This document shows, piece by piece, positions 43,545-51,603 of a stretch of 64,000 nucleotides of DNA (positions are counted from its first letter, which is position 1; each line of letters begins with the position of its first letter). Origin of the DNA: Streptomyces sp. NBC_01210 (GTDB taxonomy: Bacteria; Actinomycetota; Actinomycetes; Streptomycetales; Streptomycetaceae). The stretch lies in contig NZ_CP108549.1 of the NCBI RefSeq assembly GCF_036010325.1, positions 1,674,001-1,738,000 of the forward strand, given 5' to 3'. Below the pieces are notes generated by a model. The model searched no databases. It had not been told where the DNA came from and worked only from the letters and a program-made list of their open reading frames with translations. The position numbers and the translations under genes are program-made.

Positions 43545-44657
43545 ATGAAATCCGCCAGTGACCCCCGCGTCGCAATCGTCGGCGCCGGCCTCGGCGGCCT
43601 TGCCTGCGCCCGTGTTCTGCAGCTCCACGGCCGCTCCGTCACCGTCTTCGAACACGAGGCGTCCACCGGCGCCCGCCTTCAGGGCGGCACTCTCGACATG
43701 CATGCCGGCACCGGACAGGTCGCGCTGCGCGCGGCGGGCCTGCTCGACCGATTCCGCGCCCTGGCCCGCCCTGAAGGCCAGGAGTGGCGCCTGCTCGACC
43801 CCGCGACCGCCACGGTCGTGTCTCATGAGGAGCCCGGCGACGCCGACGACGACAGGCCGGAGATCGACCGAGGCCAGTTGCGCGGTCTTCTCCTGGAATC
43901 CCTCACGGCGGGCACCGTCCGGTGGGACCGCACCGTCAGCGGGGTCGACCTGCTCGGGGACGGCAAACGCCGTCTGATCTTCAGCGACGGCACCACTGAC
44001 GACTTCGACCTGATCGTCGGCGCCGACGGCGCCTGGTCACGTGTCCGCCCGGCCCTGTCCGACGCCACGCCCGGCTACACCGGTGTCACCTTCGTCGACA
44101 TCGGCTTCGACGACTGCGACACCCGCCATGCCGCTCTCTCGCGGCTGGTCGGCGACGGCACCATGATGGCGAAGGCCGGCGGCAAGGGCCTGTTCGCCCA
44201 GCGCAACAGCAATAGCCACATCCGCGCCTACATCGCGTTCCGTGCCCCGGAGAACTGGCATGTGACCGCCGGCCTGGACCTTGGTGACACGGCGGCCGTG
44301 CGCAAGCACCTGCTGACGGTGTACGAGGGCTGGGACGAGAGCCTGCTCCATCTCCTGCGGTACAACGACGGCGAGTTCGTCAACCGGCCTCTGTTCGCAC
44401 TGCCCGTCCCACACACCTGGGAGCACATACCCGGCGTCACCCTGCTGGGCGACGCCGCACACCTGATGCCCCCTCTCGGGCTGGGTGCCAACCTCGCCAT
44501 GCTCGACGGCGCCGACCTCGCCCACGCCCTCGTCACCGAACCCGGCCTCGACGACGCCGTCCGTGCCTACGAGAGCGTCATGCTGCCGCGCTCGGCCGAG
44601 GCCGCCAAGGGCTGCGCCGAGGGACTCGACCACCTCATACCCCCGGCGGACTCCTGA
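43545..44657 (+). CDS. TetX-like FAD-dependent monooxygenase
   Basis: The 370-residue product has the GxGxxG FAD loop (VAIVGAGLGGLACARVLQ), GGTLDMHAGTGQVALRAAGLLD, PEIDRGQLRGLLLESL with a following VRWDR, and GDAAHLMPPLGLGANLAMLDGADLAHAL. From memory these closely follow TetX, the tetracycline-hydroxylating monooxygenase. Where TetX has a substrate-contacting His (SHQGN), this protein has Lys-Ala-Gly-Gly, so the substrate may differ. The ATG at 43545 follows GGGAGAG. A divergent TetR gene is the likely regulator. Confidence 0.85.
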   Translation: MKSASDPRVAIVGAGLGGLACARVLQLHGRSVTVFEHEASTGARLQGGTLDMHAGTGQVALRAAGLLDRFRALARPEGQEWRLLDPATATVVSHEEPGDADDDRPEIDRGQLRGLLLESLTAGTVRWDRTVSGVDLLGDGKRRLIFSDGTTDDFDLIVGADGAWSRVRPALSDATPGYTGVTFVDIGFDDCDTRHAALSRLVGDGTMMAKAGGKGLFAQRNSNSHIRAYIAFRAPENWHVTAGLDLGDTAAVRKHLLTVYEGWDESLLHLLRYNDGEFVNRPLFALPVPHTWEHIPGVTLLGDAAHLMPPLGLGANLAMLDGADLAHALVTEPGLDDAVRAYESVMLPRSAEAAKGCAEGLDHLIPPADS

Positions 44658-44776
44658 GCAAAGGTCCGCCGGTTCTGCCGGGCCGCACCGGCGCCACCGG
44701 GCATGGCATGGAGCCCAACGCCCGGAGTCTCCACTGAACCAACTCTGGAAACGCGTTCCGCACTCTCCACGACGCC

Positions 44777-44816
44777 TCATACTCAAGGATGTGATTAGTC
44801 AAATTCTTGAGTATGA
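44777..44816 (+). promoter_or_regulatory. 11-bp-arm inverted repeat before the PadR gene
   Basis: TCATACTCAAG (44777-44787) and CTTGAGTATGA (44806-44816) are perfect inverted arms separated by 18 bp. It ends 34 bp before the PadR start, so it is a likely autoregulatory operator. Confidence 0.7.
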
Positions 44817-44850
44817 TGCGGTGGCGGACGAGGAAGGGAAGGGCAGCTCG

Positions 44851-45420
44851 ATGGCCTTGCGACATGCCGTGCTGGCGGCGCTGCTGGACGGCGAGTACAG
44901 CGGATACCAGCTGGCGAAAGCGTTCGATGACGGCGTCGCGAACTTCTGGCACGCCCTGCCCCAGCAGCTGTACGCCGAGCTGACCAAGCTGGAGAAGGAA
45001 GGGCTGGTCGCTGGTCGACAAGTGATCCAGGAGGCCCGGCCCAACAAGCGCCTGTTCACGGTCACCGACGCCGGTCGCGCCGAGCTGGAGAGGTTTGCCG
45101 CAGGCGTATCGAAGCCCTCGTTCATCCGCGACGATCTGCTCGTCAAGGTCCAGGCCGCCGACCGCATCGGCACCGCGCCGGTGATCGAACAGCTCGAAGA
45201 GCGAGCGTCCGCGGCCGAGGCCAAGATCGGGCTTCTGGGCAAGCTGCTGCGGCAGATGCGCGGCGCTGCGGACGAGGAGGAGTTCCTGCGCCGCGGCGAG
45301 CGGATCGGGCCGTACCTGACGTGCCTGCGCGGCCTGGCCTTCGAGCAGGGCCACCGGGACTGGTGCCTGCGGATCGCGGCGGTCCTGAGGGAAAGGCAGA
45401 CGACTCATGTCGAACGGTGA
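44851..45420 (+). CDS. PadR-family transcriptional regulator
   Basis: The 189-residue product starts MALRHAVLAALLDGEYSGYQLAKAFDDGVANFWHALPQQLYAELTKLEKEGLVAGR, a PadR winged helix. The C-terminal half is a helical dimerisation region as in VirA-like PadR proteins. An in-frame GTG at 44821 could add ten residues. It overlaps the SGNH hydrolase start by 14 bp, so the pair is co-translated. The inverted repeat upstream is its probable site. Confidence 0.9.
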   Translation: MALRHAVLAALLDGEYSGYQLAKAFDDGVANFWHALPQQLYAELTKLEKEGLVAGRQVIQEARPNKRLFTVTDAGRAELERFAAGVSKPSFIRDDLLVKVQAADRIGTAPVIEQLEERASAAEAKIGLLGKLLRQMRGAADEEEFLRRGERIGPYLTCLRGLAFEQGHRDWCLRIAAVLRERQTTHVER

Positions 45421-46225
45421 ATACCAGCGCTACGTCGCCCTGGGCGACAGCCAGACCGAAGGGCTCGGCGACGGGGACGACATCGTCGGCCTACGCGGCT
45501 GGGCCGACCGGCTCGCCGAGCACCTCGCGGCGGTCAACCCCGGGCTTCGGTACGCCAATCTGGCCGTACGAGGACGTGTCGCCGGCCAGGTCCGCGCTGA
45601 ACAGCTGGGGCCCGCACTGGCTTTGCACCCCGACCTGGCCACCGTCGTCGCCGGGGTCAACGATCTGCTCCGGCCCCGGTTCGACGCCGCAGACGTGGCC
45701 GGGCACCTGGAAGAGATGTTCGCCGCGCTCACGGCCGCCGGGGCTCAGGTGGCGACCGTGACCTTCCCCGACGTGGGGAAGATCGCGCCCCTTGCCCGGC
45801 CGATCAGGTCCCGCGTGTTCGACCTCAACACCCGCATCCGCGCTGCGGCCGCCCGTCACGGGGTCGCCGTAGCCGAAACCGGCCGGCAGGCCATCTCCAC
45901 CGACCCACGGCTGTGGGCCGCGGACCGACTCCATGCCAGCCCCCTGGGCCACGAGCGGATCGCCGCAGCCGTTGCCCAAGCTCTCCACCTGCCCGGCAGC
46001 GACGACGCTTGGACGCTCCCCCTACCGCCCCATACGATCCCCGCGGGCCGGCAAACCGCAGGAGCCGAACTGCGCTGGGCGGCCGCATTCCTCGGCCCCT
46101 GGCTCGGACGCCGTCTGCGCGGTCGGTCCTCCGGCGACGGCCGCACCGCAAAACGCCCCCAGCTCCTGCCCCTGAGCGCGACGTCCGACTCCCCGGCAGA
46201 CACCGGTCAGCGGGAATCTTCGTAG
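45407..46225 (+). CDS. SGNH/GDSL-family hydrolase
   Basis: The 272-residue product has the four SGNH blocks: ALGDSQTEG (Ser15), LAVRGRV (Gly), VVAGVNDLLRP (Asn) and DRLHASPLGHERIA (Asp and His). No signal peptide is present, so it is probably an intracellular esterase or acyl hydrolase. After about residue 205 a Pro/Arg-rich tail of low complexity (GPWLGRRLRGRSSGDGRTAKRPQ) extends beyond the normal domain. It is the second gene of the PadR operon. Confidence 0.88.
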   Translation: MSNGEYQRYVALGDSQTEGLGDGDDIVGLRGWADRLAEHLAAVNPGLRYANLAVRGRVAGQVRAEQLGPALALHPDLATVVAGVNDLLRPRFDAADVAGHLEEMFAALTAAGAQVATVTFPDVGKIAPLARPIRSRVFDLNTRIRAAAARHGVAVAETGRQAISTDPRLWAADRLHASPLGHERIAAAVAQALHLPGSDDAWTLPLPPHTIPAGRQTAGAELRWAAAFLGPWLGRRLRGRSSGDGRTAKRPQLLPLSATSDSPADTGQRESS

Positions 46226-46287
46226 GACTGCGCCAGGGCCGTTGGTGTGCTTCTACTACTGGGGAGCAGCGGTGGCAGCAAGCGCGG

Positions 46288-46450
46288 CCCATGCTCAACT
46301 GACGGCTCCGGTACGGGCGTACCGGCCGGGTGATGCCCACGACCCGCTTGAAGTGCCGGGTGAGGTGGGACTGGTCGTAGAAGCCGGCGGCGGTCGCCAC
46401 CTCGCCCGGCGGCTGTACGGGCCGTGCGCAAGGACCAGCTCGATCTGTTT
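46288..46450 (-). pseudogene. AraC-type HTH remnant
   Basis: The minus strand codes for GEVATAAGFYDQSHLTRHFKRVVGIT, the second helix-turn-helix of an AraC-family activator, with a DRA start as in the usual LDRARR. After GIT the frame breaks: the expected PGRY continues only in another frame. No N-terminal domain lies upstream. The rest of 46226-46634 holds no other recognisable gene. Confidence 0.7.
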
Positions 46451-46634
46451 GGGATGGCCGTTTACGACCCCGCAGCGCGGTGGACAAGGTCCTCAAGGGC
46501 GCGCGAATGCACCCCTGAGCGACTTCTCATCTCGCCGATCCGATCCCGATCCCCACCGGCATTCGGGCGGCTGAGCGCCTTCCACGGAGCGGAACGACGC
46601 TGTTGACGACCTCGGCGTCGTCGAGGGAGACAGG

Positions 46635-47039
46635 TCAGGAACGCGGTCGGCCGGGTTGATCGGCTTCCGCCGCGTTCTTCTCCTTGATGCGCGCCGCTTC
46701 CTTCCGGACCTCGGCCTGGGTAGCACGTTCCCGCTGCAGCCACTCGGGACTGTCCTTCTTCAACGCGTCGATCTGCTCGGTGGTGAGGGCCTCGGTGACT
46801 CCGCCACGCGCGAGCCCCGCGATGGAGATGCCCAGCTTCGCCGCGACCACCGGCCGGGGATGCGGGCCGTTGCGTCGCAGTTCCACCAGCCACTCGGGCG
46901 GATCGGTCTGCAGCGCATTCAACTCGTTGCGCGAGATGACACCCTCCTGGAACTCGGCGGGGGTGGCCTGGAGGTACACACCCAGCTTCTTAGCCGCGGT
47001 CGCGGGCTTCATCGTCTGGGTGGTCTGGTGCGACGTCAT
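46635..47039 (-). CDS. DUF5997-family protein
   Basis: The 134-residue product starts MTSHQTTQTMKPATAAKKLGVYLQATPAEFQEGVISRNELNALQ and includes PPEWLVELRRNGPHPRPVVAAKLGIS, which I recognise as the DUF5997 layout. A helical C-terminus is rich in Arg, Glu and Ala. No SD precedes the ATG; TACTCT lies about 11 bp upstream, so a leaderless mRNA is possible. It is divergent from a LysR-substrate-domain gene with only 58 bp between, a pairing I recall in other streptomycetes. Confidence 0.8.
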   Translation of the reverse strand: MTSHQTTQTMKPATAAKKLGVYLQATPAEFQEGVISRNELNALQTDPPEWLVELRRNGPHPRPVVAAKLGISIAGLARGGVTEALTTEQIDALKKDSPEWLQRERATQAEVRKEAARIKEKNAAEADQPGRPRS

Positions 47040-47097
47040 GGTGTCAAGAGTATCGAGCGTGTGCGCTACCTCCGACCACGACCGGTAACCTGGCGGA

Positions 47098-47865
47098 GTG
47101 ACAGGCTCGGAAGTACCCCCTTCATTCCGGCTCGCTTATGTCCCGGGCGTGACGCCGACCAAGTGGGTGCGGATCTGGAACGAGCGACTGCCCGAAATCC
47201 CACTGACCCTCGTCGCGGTGTCCGCCGCCGACGCACCCGAGGTGTTGCGGGGCGGTGGCGCCGACGCGGGTTTCGTGCGGTTGCCGGTCGACCGGACGGA
47301 CCTCAGCGCGATCCCCCTCTACACCGAGACCACGGTGGTCGTAGTCCCGAAGGACCACGTCGTGGCCTCGGTCGACGAAGTGTCCGTCGAGGATCTGGCC
47401 GACGACATCGTGCTGCATCCCCTCGACGACTCCCTCGACTGGGAACGTCTGCCGGGACAGCCCGCGAACGAACGGCCCGCCACGACGGCGGACGCGATCG
47501 AGCTGGTGGCGGCAGGAGTGGGGCTGCTCGTCGTCCCGCAGTCACTCGCCCGCCTGCACCACCGCAAGGACCTCACGTATCGGCCGGTCTCGGATGCCCC
47601 CGAGTCGCGCATCGCGCTTTCCTGGCCACAGGACGAGACCACCGAACTGGTGGAGGACTTCATCGGGATCGTCCGCGGGCGGACCGTCAACAGCTCACGG
47701 GGTCGCTCCCCGGCACCGGCCCAACCGAAGCCGAAGCCGAAGCGTCCCGCTACAGGCGGCGCACGGCGGAAGCCCGCAGCCGGCAAGTCGACCGGTTCGA
47801 CCGGCAAGAGCCCGCGGAGCGGTTCCGGCGGCGCCAAGGGCGGCAAACCTCGCCGCCGGTCGTAG
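47098..47865 (+). CDS. LysR substrate-binding-domain protein without HTH
   Basis: The 255-residue product goes straight into a LysR-type periplasmic-binding fold (FRLAYVPGVTPTKWVRIWNERLPEIPLTLV, ADAGFVRLPVDRTDLSAIPLYTETTVVVVPKDH, VAAGVGLLVVPQSLARL). No N-terminal winged helix is present, and the upstream DNA has none. After residue 195 comes a basic Pro/Lys/Gly/Ser tail (KPKPKRPATGGARRKPAAGK) that could bind nucleic acid. A TAACCT box ends 7 bp before the GTG, so the mRNA is probably leaderless. Confidence 0.85.
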   Translation: MTGSEVPPSFRLAYVPGVTPTKWVRIWNERLPEIPLTLVAVSAADAPEVLRGGGADAGFVRLPVDRTDLSAIPLYTETTVVVVPKDHVVASVDEVSVEDLADDIVLHPLDDSLDWERLPGQPANERPATTADAIELVAAGVGLLVVPQSLARLHHRKDLTYRPVSDAPESRIALSWPQDETTELVEDFIGIVRGRTVNSSRGRSPAPAQPKPKPKRPATGGARRKPAAGKSTGSTGKSPRSGSGGAKGGKPRRRS

Positions 47866-48170
<305 letters not shown>

Positions 48171-48443
48171 CCGTTCGACGGCATCGCGGAACTCGTCATC
48201 GCCGACGACGGGCGAGGCATCCCGCAAGCCGATCGGCAACGCGTCTTCGGCCGCCTCACCCGCCTGGACGAGGCACACGCCACGGACACCGGCGGCAGCT
48301 GATTCGGCCTCGCCATCGTCCATGACATCGTCACCACCCACCACGGCTGCCCCCACGTCGAGGACAACGCCCCCGGCGCGCGCCTCGTCGTACGCCTCCC
48401 GCCTCCCGCCTCCCGCCTCCCGCCTCCCGCCTCCACCAGCTGA
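48171..48443 (+). pseudogene. Histidine-kinase C-terminal remnant with in-frame TGA
   Basis: The plus strand reads ELVIADDGRGIPQADRQRVFGRLTRLDEA and then GGS-stop-FGLAIVHDIVTTHHG, the N- and G-box region of a HATPase_c domain. The TGA is at 48300-48302, where kinases have Gly in GGSGLGLAIV. After LVVRLP the frame enters a (CGCCTCC)6 repeat and ends at 48443. No dimerisation or sensor domain lies upstream, so it is a decayed end of a two-component sensor. Confidence 0.8.
48393..48434. repeat. Six exact tandem CGCCTCC heptamers
   Basis: Six uninterrupted copies of CGCCTCC lie at the end of the histidine-kinase remnant, about 30 bp before the ECF-type promoter. Confidence 0.9.
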
Positions 48444-48462
48444 CCACCTTTGGCCGCGCCCG

Positions 48463-48491
48463 TGTCGATCCGGCCGGAAGCCGTTCGTATA
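48463..48491 (+). promoter_or_regulatory. ECF42-type promoter before the DGPF gene
   Basis: TGTCGA (48463-48468) and CGTATA (48486-48491) are 17 bp apart. From memory, ECF42 sigma factors of Streptomyces use a TGTCGA -35 in front of the DGPF gene. It would make the operon self-activating. Confidence 0.6.
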
Positions 48492-48542
48492 GAGGGTGGG
48501 AGACCGGCACGGAGCCGGCCTCGACCTCCAAGGAGAGACGCC

Positions 48543-48899
48543 ATGAAGCACTACCTGCTCAGCGTGATCCAGCCGTCGTCCGCAGAGAAGCCCGCGCCGG
48601 AGGTGCTGGAAGAGATCAGGCGGGAGCTCGACGTCTTCCATCAGGAACTGAAGGCCGCCGACGCATGGGTCTTTGCCGGAGGGCTGCACGCCCCGAGCAC
48701 GGCCACCGTGGTCCAGGTCAAGGGCGGCGACGCCCTGATGACCGACGGCCCGTACGCCGAAGGCAAGGAGCACATCGGCGGGCTGTGCATCGTCAAGGCG
48801 CCCGATCTGGACTCCGCGCTCGAATGGGGCCGTAAGGCCGCCCGCGCGACCACGCTCCCGATCGAGGTACGGCCGTTCCTGGGCGAAGCCGCGGAGTGA
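48543..48899 (+). CDS. YCII-related (DGPF) domain protein
   Basis: The 118-residue product starts [13 protein letters not shown] and has [22 protein letters not shown] and [37 protein letters not shown]; the [13 protein letters not shown] block is the DGPF signature. Such proteins share a ferredoxin-like fold and accompany ECF42 sigma factors. Their biochemical role is unresolved. AAGGAGAG precedes the ATG. Its stop overlaps the sigma-factor GTG (GTGA). Confidence 0.9.
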   Translation: MKHYLLSVIQPSSAEKPAPEVLEEIRRELDVFHQELKAADAWVFAGGLHAPSTATVVQVKGGDALMTDGPYAEGKEHIGGLCIVKAPDLDSALEWGRKAARATTLPIEVRPFLGEAAE

Positions 48900-50131
48900 C
48901 ACCCGATATGCCTGCCGGCACCGTCGGGGAGATCGAGCGCGTGTTCCGTGCGGAGTACGGGCGCGCGGTAGCCGTCCTGGTCCGCCGCTTCGGCGACATC
49001 GAGATCGCCGAGGAGGCGGTCCAGGACGCGTTCGCCGCGGCGGTGGAGCGGTGGCCGGCCACCGGACTGCCGCCGAGCCCGGCCGGCTGGATCATCACGA
49101 CGGCCCGCAACCGGCTGATCGACCGCCTCCGCAGGGAAGCGTCCCGCGAGGACCGGTACGCCCAGGCCGCACTGCTGTACGCCGTCGACGAACCGGCCGA
49201 GGAGGATCCTGTGCACGACGACCGGCTGCGCCTGATCTTCACCTGCTGCCACCCCGCGCTCGCCCCCGCGTCCCAGGTCGCTCTGACGCTTCGGCTGCTG
49301 GGCGGGCTGACCACCGCGGAGATCGCGGGCGCGTTCCTGGTGGCTGAGCCGACCATGGCCCAGCGGCTCGTCCGGGCCAAGGGCAAGATCCGCGACGCTC
49401 GGATCCCCTACCGGGTCCCGAAGGACGCCGATCTCCCGGACCGACTCCGGCCGGTGCTGGCCGTCGTGTACCTCATCTTCAACGAGGGCTACACAGCCAG
49501 CTCGGGCGAGCGGCTGGTGCGGGAAGACCTCTGTGCGGAGGCCATCCGGCTCGGACGCCTCCTTGCCGAGCTCATGCCCGACGAGCCCGAGGTCAAGGGG
49601 CTGCTCGCACTCATGCTGCTCACCGAGTCGCGCCGGGCCGCCCGCACCACGCGGGACGGCGGCCTGGTGCTGCTGACCGACCAGGACCGCGGTCTGTGGG
49701 ACCACGACCTCGTCGCCGAGGGCCAGGCCCTGGTCCGGCAGTGTCTGAGGCGCGGTCAGCCAGGTCCGTACCAGATCCAGGCGGCGATCAACGCCGTCCA
49801 CAGCGACGCACCGGTCGCGGCCGCCACGGACTGGTCGCAGATCCTGCGGCTGTACGACCAGCTGCTCGCGCTCGCCCCGAGCCCGGTCGTAGCCCTCAAC
49901 CGCGCCGTCGCGGTGGCGGAGGTCGAAGGCCCGGGGGCGGGACTGGCCCTCGTCGACAGTCTCGACCTCGGCGGCTTTCATCTCTTCCACGCCGTCCGGG
50001 CCGATCTGCTGCGGCGCCTGGGCCGCGACAGCGAGGCGGCACTCGCGTACGAGGCAGCGATCGCCCGCACCGAGAATTCGGCCGAGCGTGACTTCCTGCG
50101 GCGCGGTCTCGAGTCGCTGAACCGCGCCTGA
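48896..50131 (+). CDS. ECF42-type sigma factor with TPR-like C-terminal extension
   Basis: The 411-residue product has ECF regions 2 ([31 protein letters not shown]) and 4 ([33 protein letters not shown]), followed by a long C-terminal domain that includes [16 protein letters not shown] and helical repeats to LESLNRA. This extension marks group ECF42, and in the family it is needed for activity in place of an anti-sigma factor. GTG 48896 overlaps the DGPF stop; ATG 48908 is an alternative. The pair forms one operon. Confidence 0.92.
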   Translation: MTPDMPAGTVGEIERVFRAEYGRAVAVLVRRFGDIEIAEEAVQDAFAAAVERWPATGLPPSPAGWIITTARNRLIDRLRREASREDRYAQAALLYAVDEPAEEDPVHDDRLRLIFTCCHPALAPASQVALTLRLLGGLTTAEIAGAFLVAEPTMAQRLVRAKGKIRDARIPYRVPKDADLPDRLRPVLAVVYLIFNEGYTASSGERLVREDLCAEAIRLGRLLAELMPDEPEVKGLLALMLLTESRRAARTTRDGGLVLLTDQDRGLWDHDLVAEGQALVRQCLRRGQPGPYQIQAAINAVHSDAPVAAATDWSQILRLYDQLLALAPSPVVALNRAVAVAEVEGPGAGLALVDSLDLGGFHLFHAVRADLLRRLGRDSEAALAYEAAIARTENSAERDFLRRGLESLNRA

Positions 50132-50160
50132 CCGCTCGAGCGTGGCCGAGGACTGCCCCG

Positions 50161-50300
50161 TCAGCTACCCGCTTGGTGCATGCCCGCGGTCACCACCGCG
50201 GTCCCGGCGGCCGGTCGGAGGACGGCGATGTTCAGCCCTGCGTTGTCGATGTCCCCCATCGGACGCAGCACACCGTGCCCGGGGATCGGGGTGCTCCGTG
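50161..50300 (-). pseudogene. Unrecognised C-terminal coding remnant
   Basis: The minus strand codes LPGARSTPIPGHGVLRPMG and continues with DIDNAGLNIAVLRPAAGTAV to a stop at 50161, with good third-position G/C bias but no credible start or SD. Upstream (to 50463) the frame loses this quality. It may be the end of a deleted gene; I cannot name a family. The rest of 50132-50463 shows nothing else. Confidence 0.35.
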
Positions 50301-50463
50301 CCCCGGGCAGGAGCCGCAGCTCGCCGGAGGAACCCGCGGCGCAGCTCGCTCTGCCGCCACCGGCCCCAGGTCGCGAGCAGCTGGCTCTGCGGCATGGCGG
50401 AGATCCTGGATCGGGCGAAGGTGTCGGAGGCAAACGAGGCACCGGGCGGAGGTGCAGGCACGG

Positions 50464-51039
50464 TCAGGCGGCCGCCTCCAGGCGCAGGCTCCAGCGGCCC
50501 GCCTGGCCGGTCAGGGTGACAGTCGACAGCGGGCGGACGTCCACGTTCCAGTACGCAGAGGGCGGCATCCTCAGCGCGTACACCAGCGCCGCCCGTACGA
50601 CGGCCGGCTCGGCGACTGCGACGATGGCACCGACGTCCTCGGCGGGCCTGGTGTCCAGCCAGCTCCCTACGCGCGAGATGAACGCGAGCAGCGGCTCGCC
50701 GCCGTGCGGCGCGGAGCGCGGGTCGGCGAGCCAGGCGTCGACGGCGTCCGGCTCCCTGGCGGTCACCTCCGCGAAGGTGAAGCCGCGCCAGCGGCCCATG
50801 TCGCAGTCGCGCAGTGCCGGCTGGGCGATCGGCGCGAAGCCGAGCGCGTCGCCGGTCGCCCGGCTGCGGGCGGTCGGCGAGCAGTAGCGCAGCTCGGCGA
50901 CGTTCAGCGGCACGAGGGCGTGCGCGGCAAGCTGCATCTCGTGCCAGCCGGCCTGATCGAGCGGCCGGTCGTCGTCGAAGCGCTCGGCGAGCAGGGCGGA
51001 GCTGCGGGCGGCAGCGACCAGCGTGATCCGGACACTCAT
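50464..51039 (-). CDS. Histidine-phosphatase-like protein lacking catalytic His
   Basis: The 191-residue product has the histidine-phosphatase layout: LVAAARSSALLAERFDDDRPLDQAGWHEMQLAA, YCSPTARSRATGDALG, CDMGRWRGFTFAEV, GGEPLLAFISRVGSWLD and VAVAEPAVVRAALVYAL. The RHG box of strand 1 reads AARSS and the second catalytic His (usually SHGGVIR) reads AEPAVVR, so both key His are missing. It is probably a non-catalytic relative. I recall similar proteins beside cobalt transporter genes, which are absent here. Confidence 0.8.
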   Translation of the reverse strand: MSVRITLVAAARSSALLAERFDDDRPLDQAGWHEMQLAAHALVPLNVAELRYCSPTARSRATGDALGFAPIAQPALRDCDMGRWRGFTFAEVTAREPDAVDAWLADPRSAPHGGEPLLAFISRVGSWLDTRPAEDVGAIVAVAEPAVVRAALVYALRMPPSAYWNVDVRPLSTVTLTGQAGRWSLRLEAAA

Positions 51040-51078
51040 GGCGTGATGGTGGTTGCGAAAGCCGCGCAGGTCAAGAGG

Positions 51079-51510
51079 TCACTGATGGCCGAGCGACATC
51101 CAGTTCCCGGGGTGCTGGAGGGCCTGGAAGCCGATCTTCTCGTAGACGCCGTGGGCATCCTCGGTGGCGAGGAGGACACGGCGCAGCCCGCACGGGGCGA
51201 GGTGATCGCGGGCGGCGGCGACCAGCGCGGTGCCGAGCCCCTTGCCGCGGGCGGCCCGGTCGACGTACACATCGCAGAGCCAGGCGAAGGTGGCGTGGTC
51301 GGTGACGACACGGGCGTACGCGACGAGCTCACCCGAAGTCGTCTCGTACGCCGCGAAGTTGAGCGAACCGGCGATGGCCCGGTCCTGCTTCTCTCGGCTG
51401 CGGCCCAGCGCCCAGTAAGCATCGGTGGAAAGCCAATGGTGGATGCGGGCGGCGTCCAGGCGGGCGGGGTCTGTGGAGATCGTGTACGTGCCGAAGGTCG
51501 TCTCGTTCAT
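51079..51510 (-). CDS. GNAT-family N-acetyltransferase
   Basis: The 143-residue product begins MNETTFGTYTISTDPARLDAARIHHWLSTDAYWALGRSREKQDRAIAGS and has VYVDRAARGKGLGTALVAAARDHL (acetyl-CoA) and HGVYEKIGFQAL. This N-terminal pattern is common in small GNATs called YjdJ/ElaA-like or hypothetical. The ATG at 51510 starts the fold although no SD is visible. It is transcribed toward the phosphatase-like gene, 39 bp away. Confidence 0.86.
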   Translation of the reverse strand: MNETTFGTYTISTDPARLDAARIHHWLSTDAYWALGRSREKQDRAIAGSLNFAAYETTSGELVAYARVVTDHATFAWLCDVYVDRAARGKGLGTALVAAARDHLAPCGLRRVLLATEDAHGVYEKIGFQALQHPGNWMSLGHQ

Positions 51511-51603
51511 GGCGGGAGGTTCGCAGGCCCGGGGCCGTTCGGTCGAGCTGTTTTTCGCGGGCGAGGCAGGAGCGTTGTCAGTGGCGGCTGCGATGCTCGG
51601 ATC

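Noticed and set aside
50161..50461. A complete small gene on the minus strand ending at 50161
   Set aside because: Only the last 45 or so codons look coding. Neither candidate start has a ribosome-binding site, so it is listed as a remnant instead.
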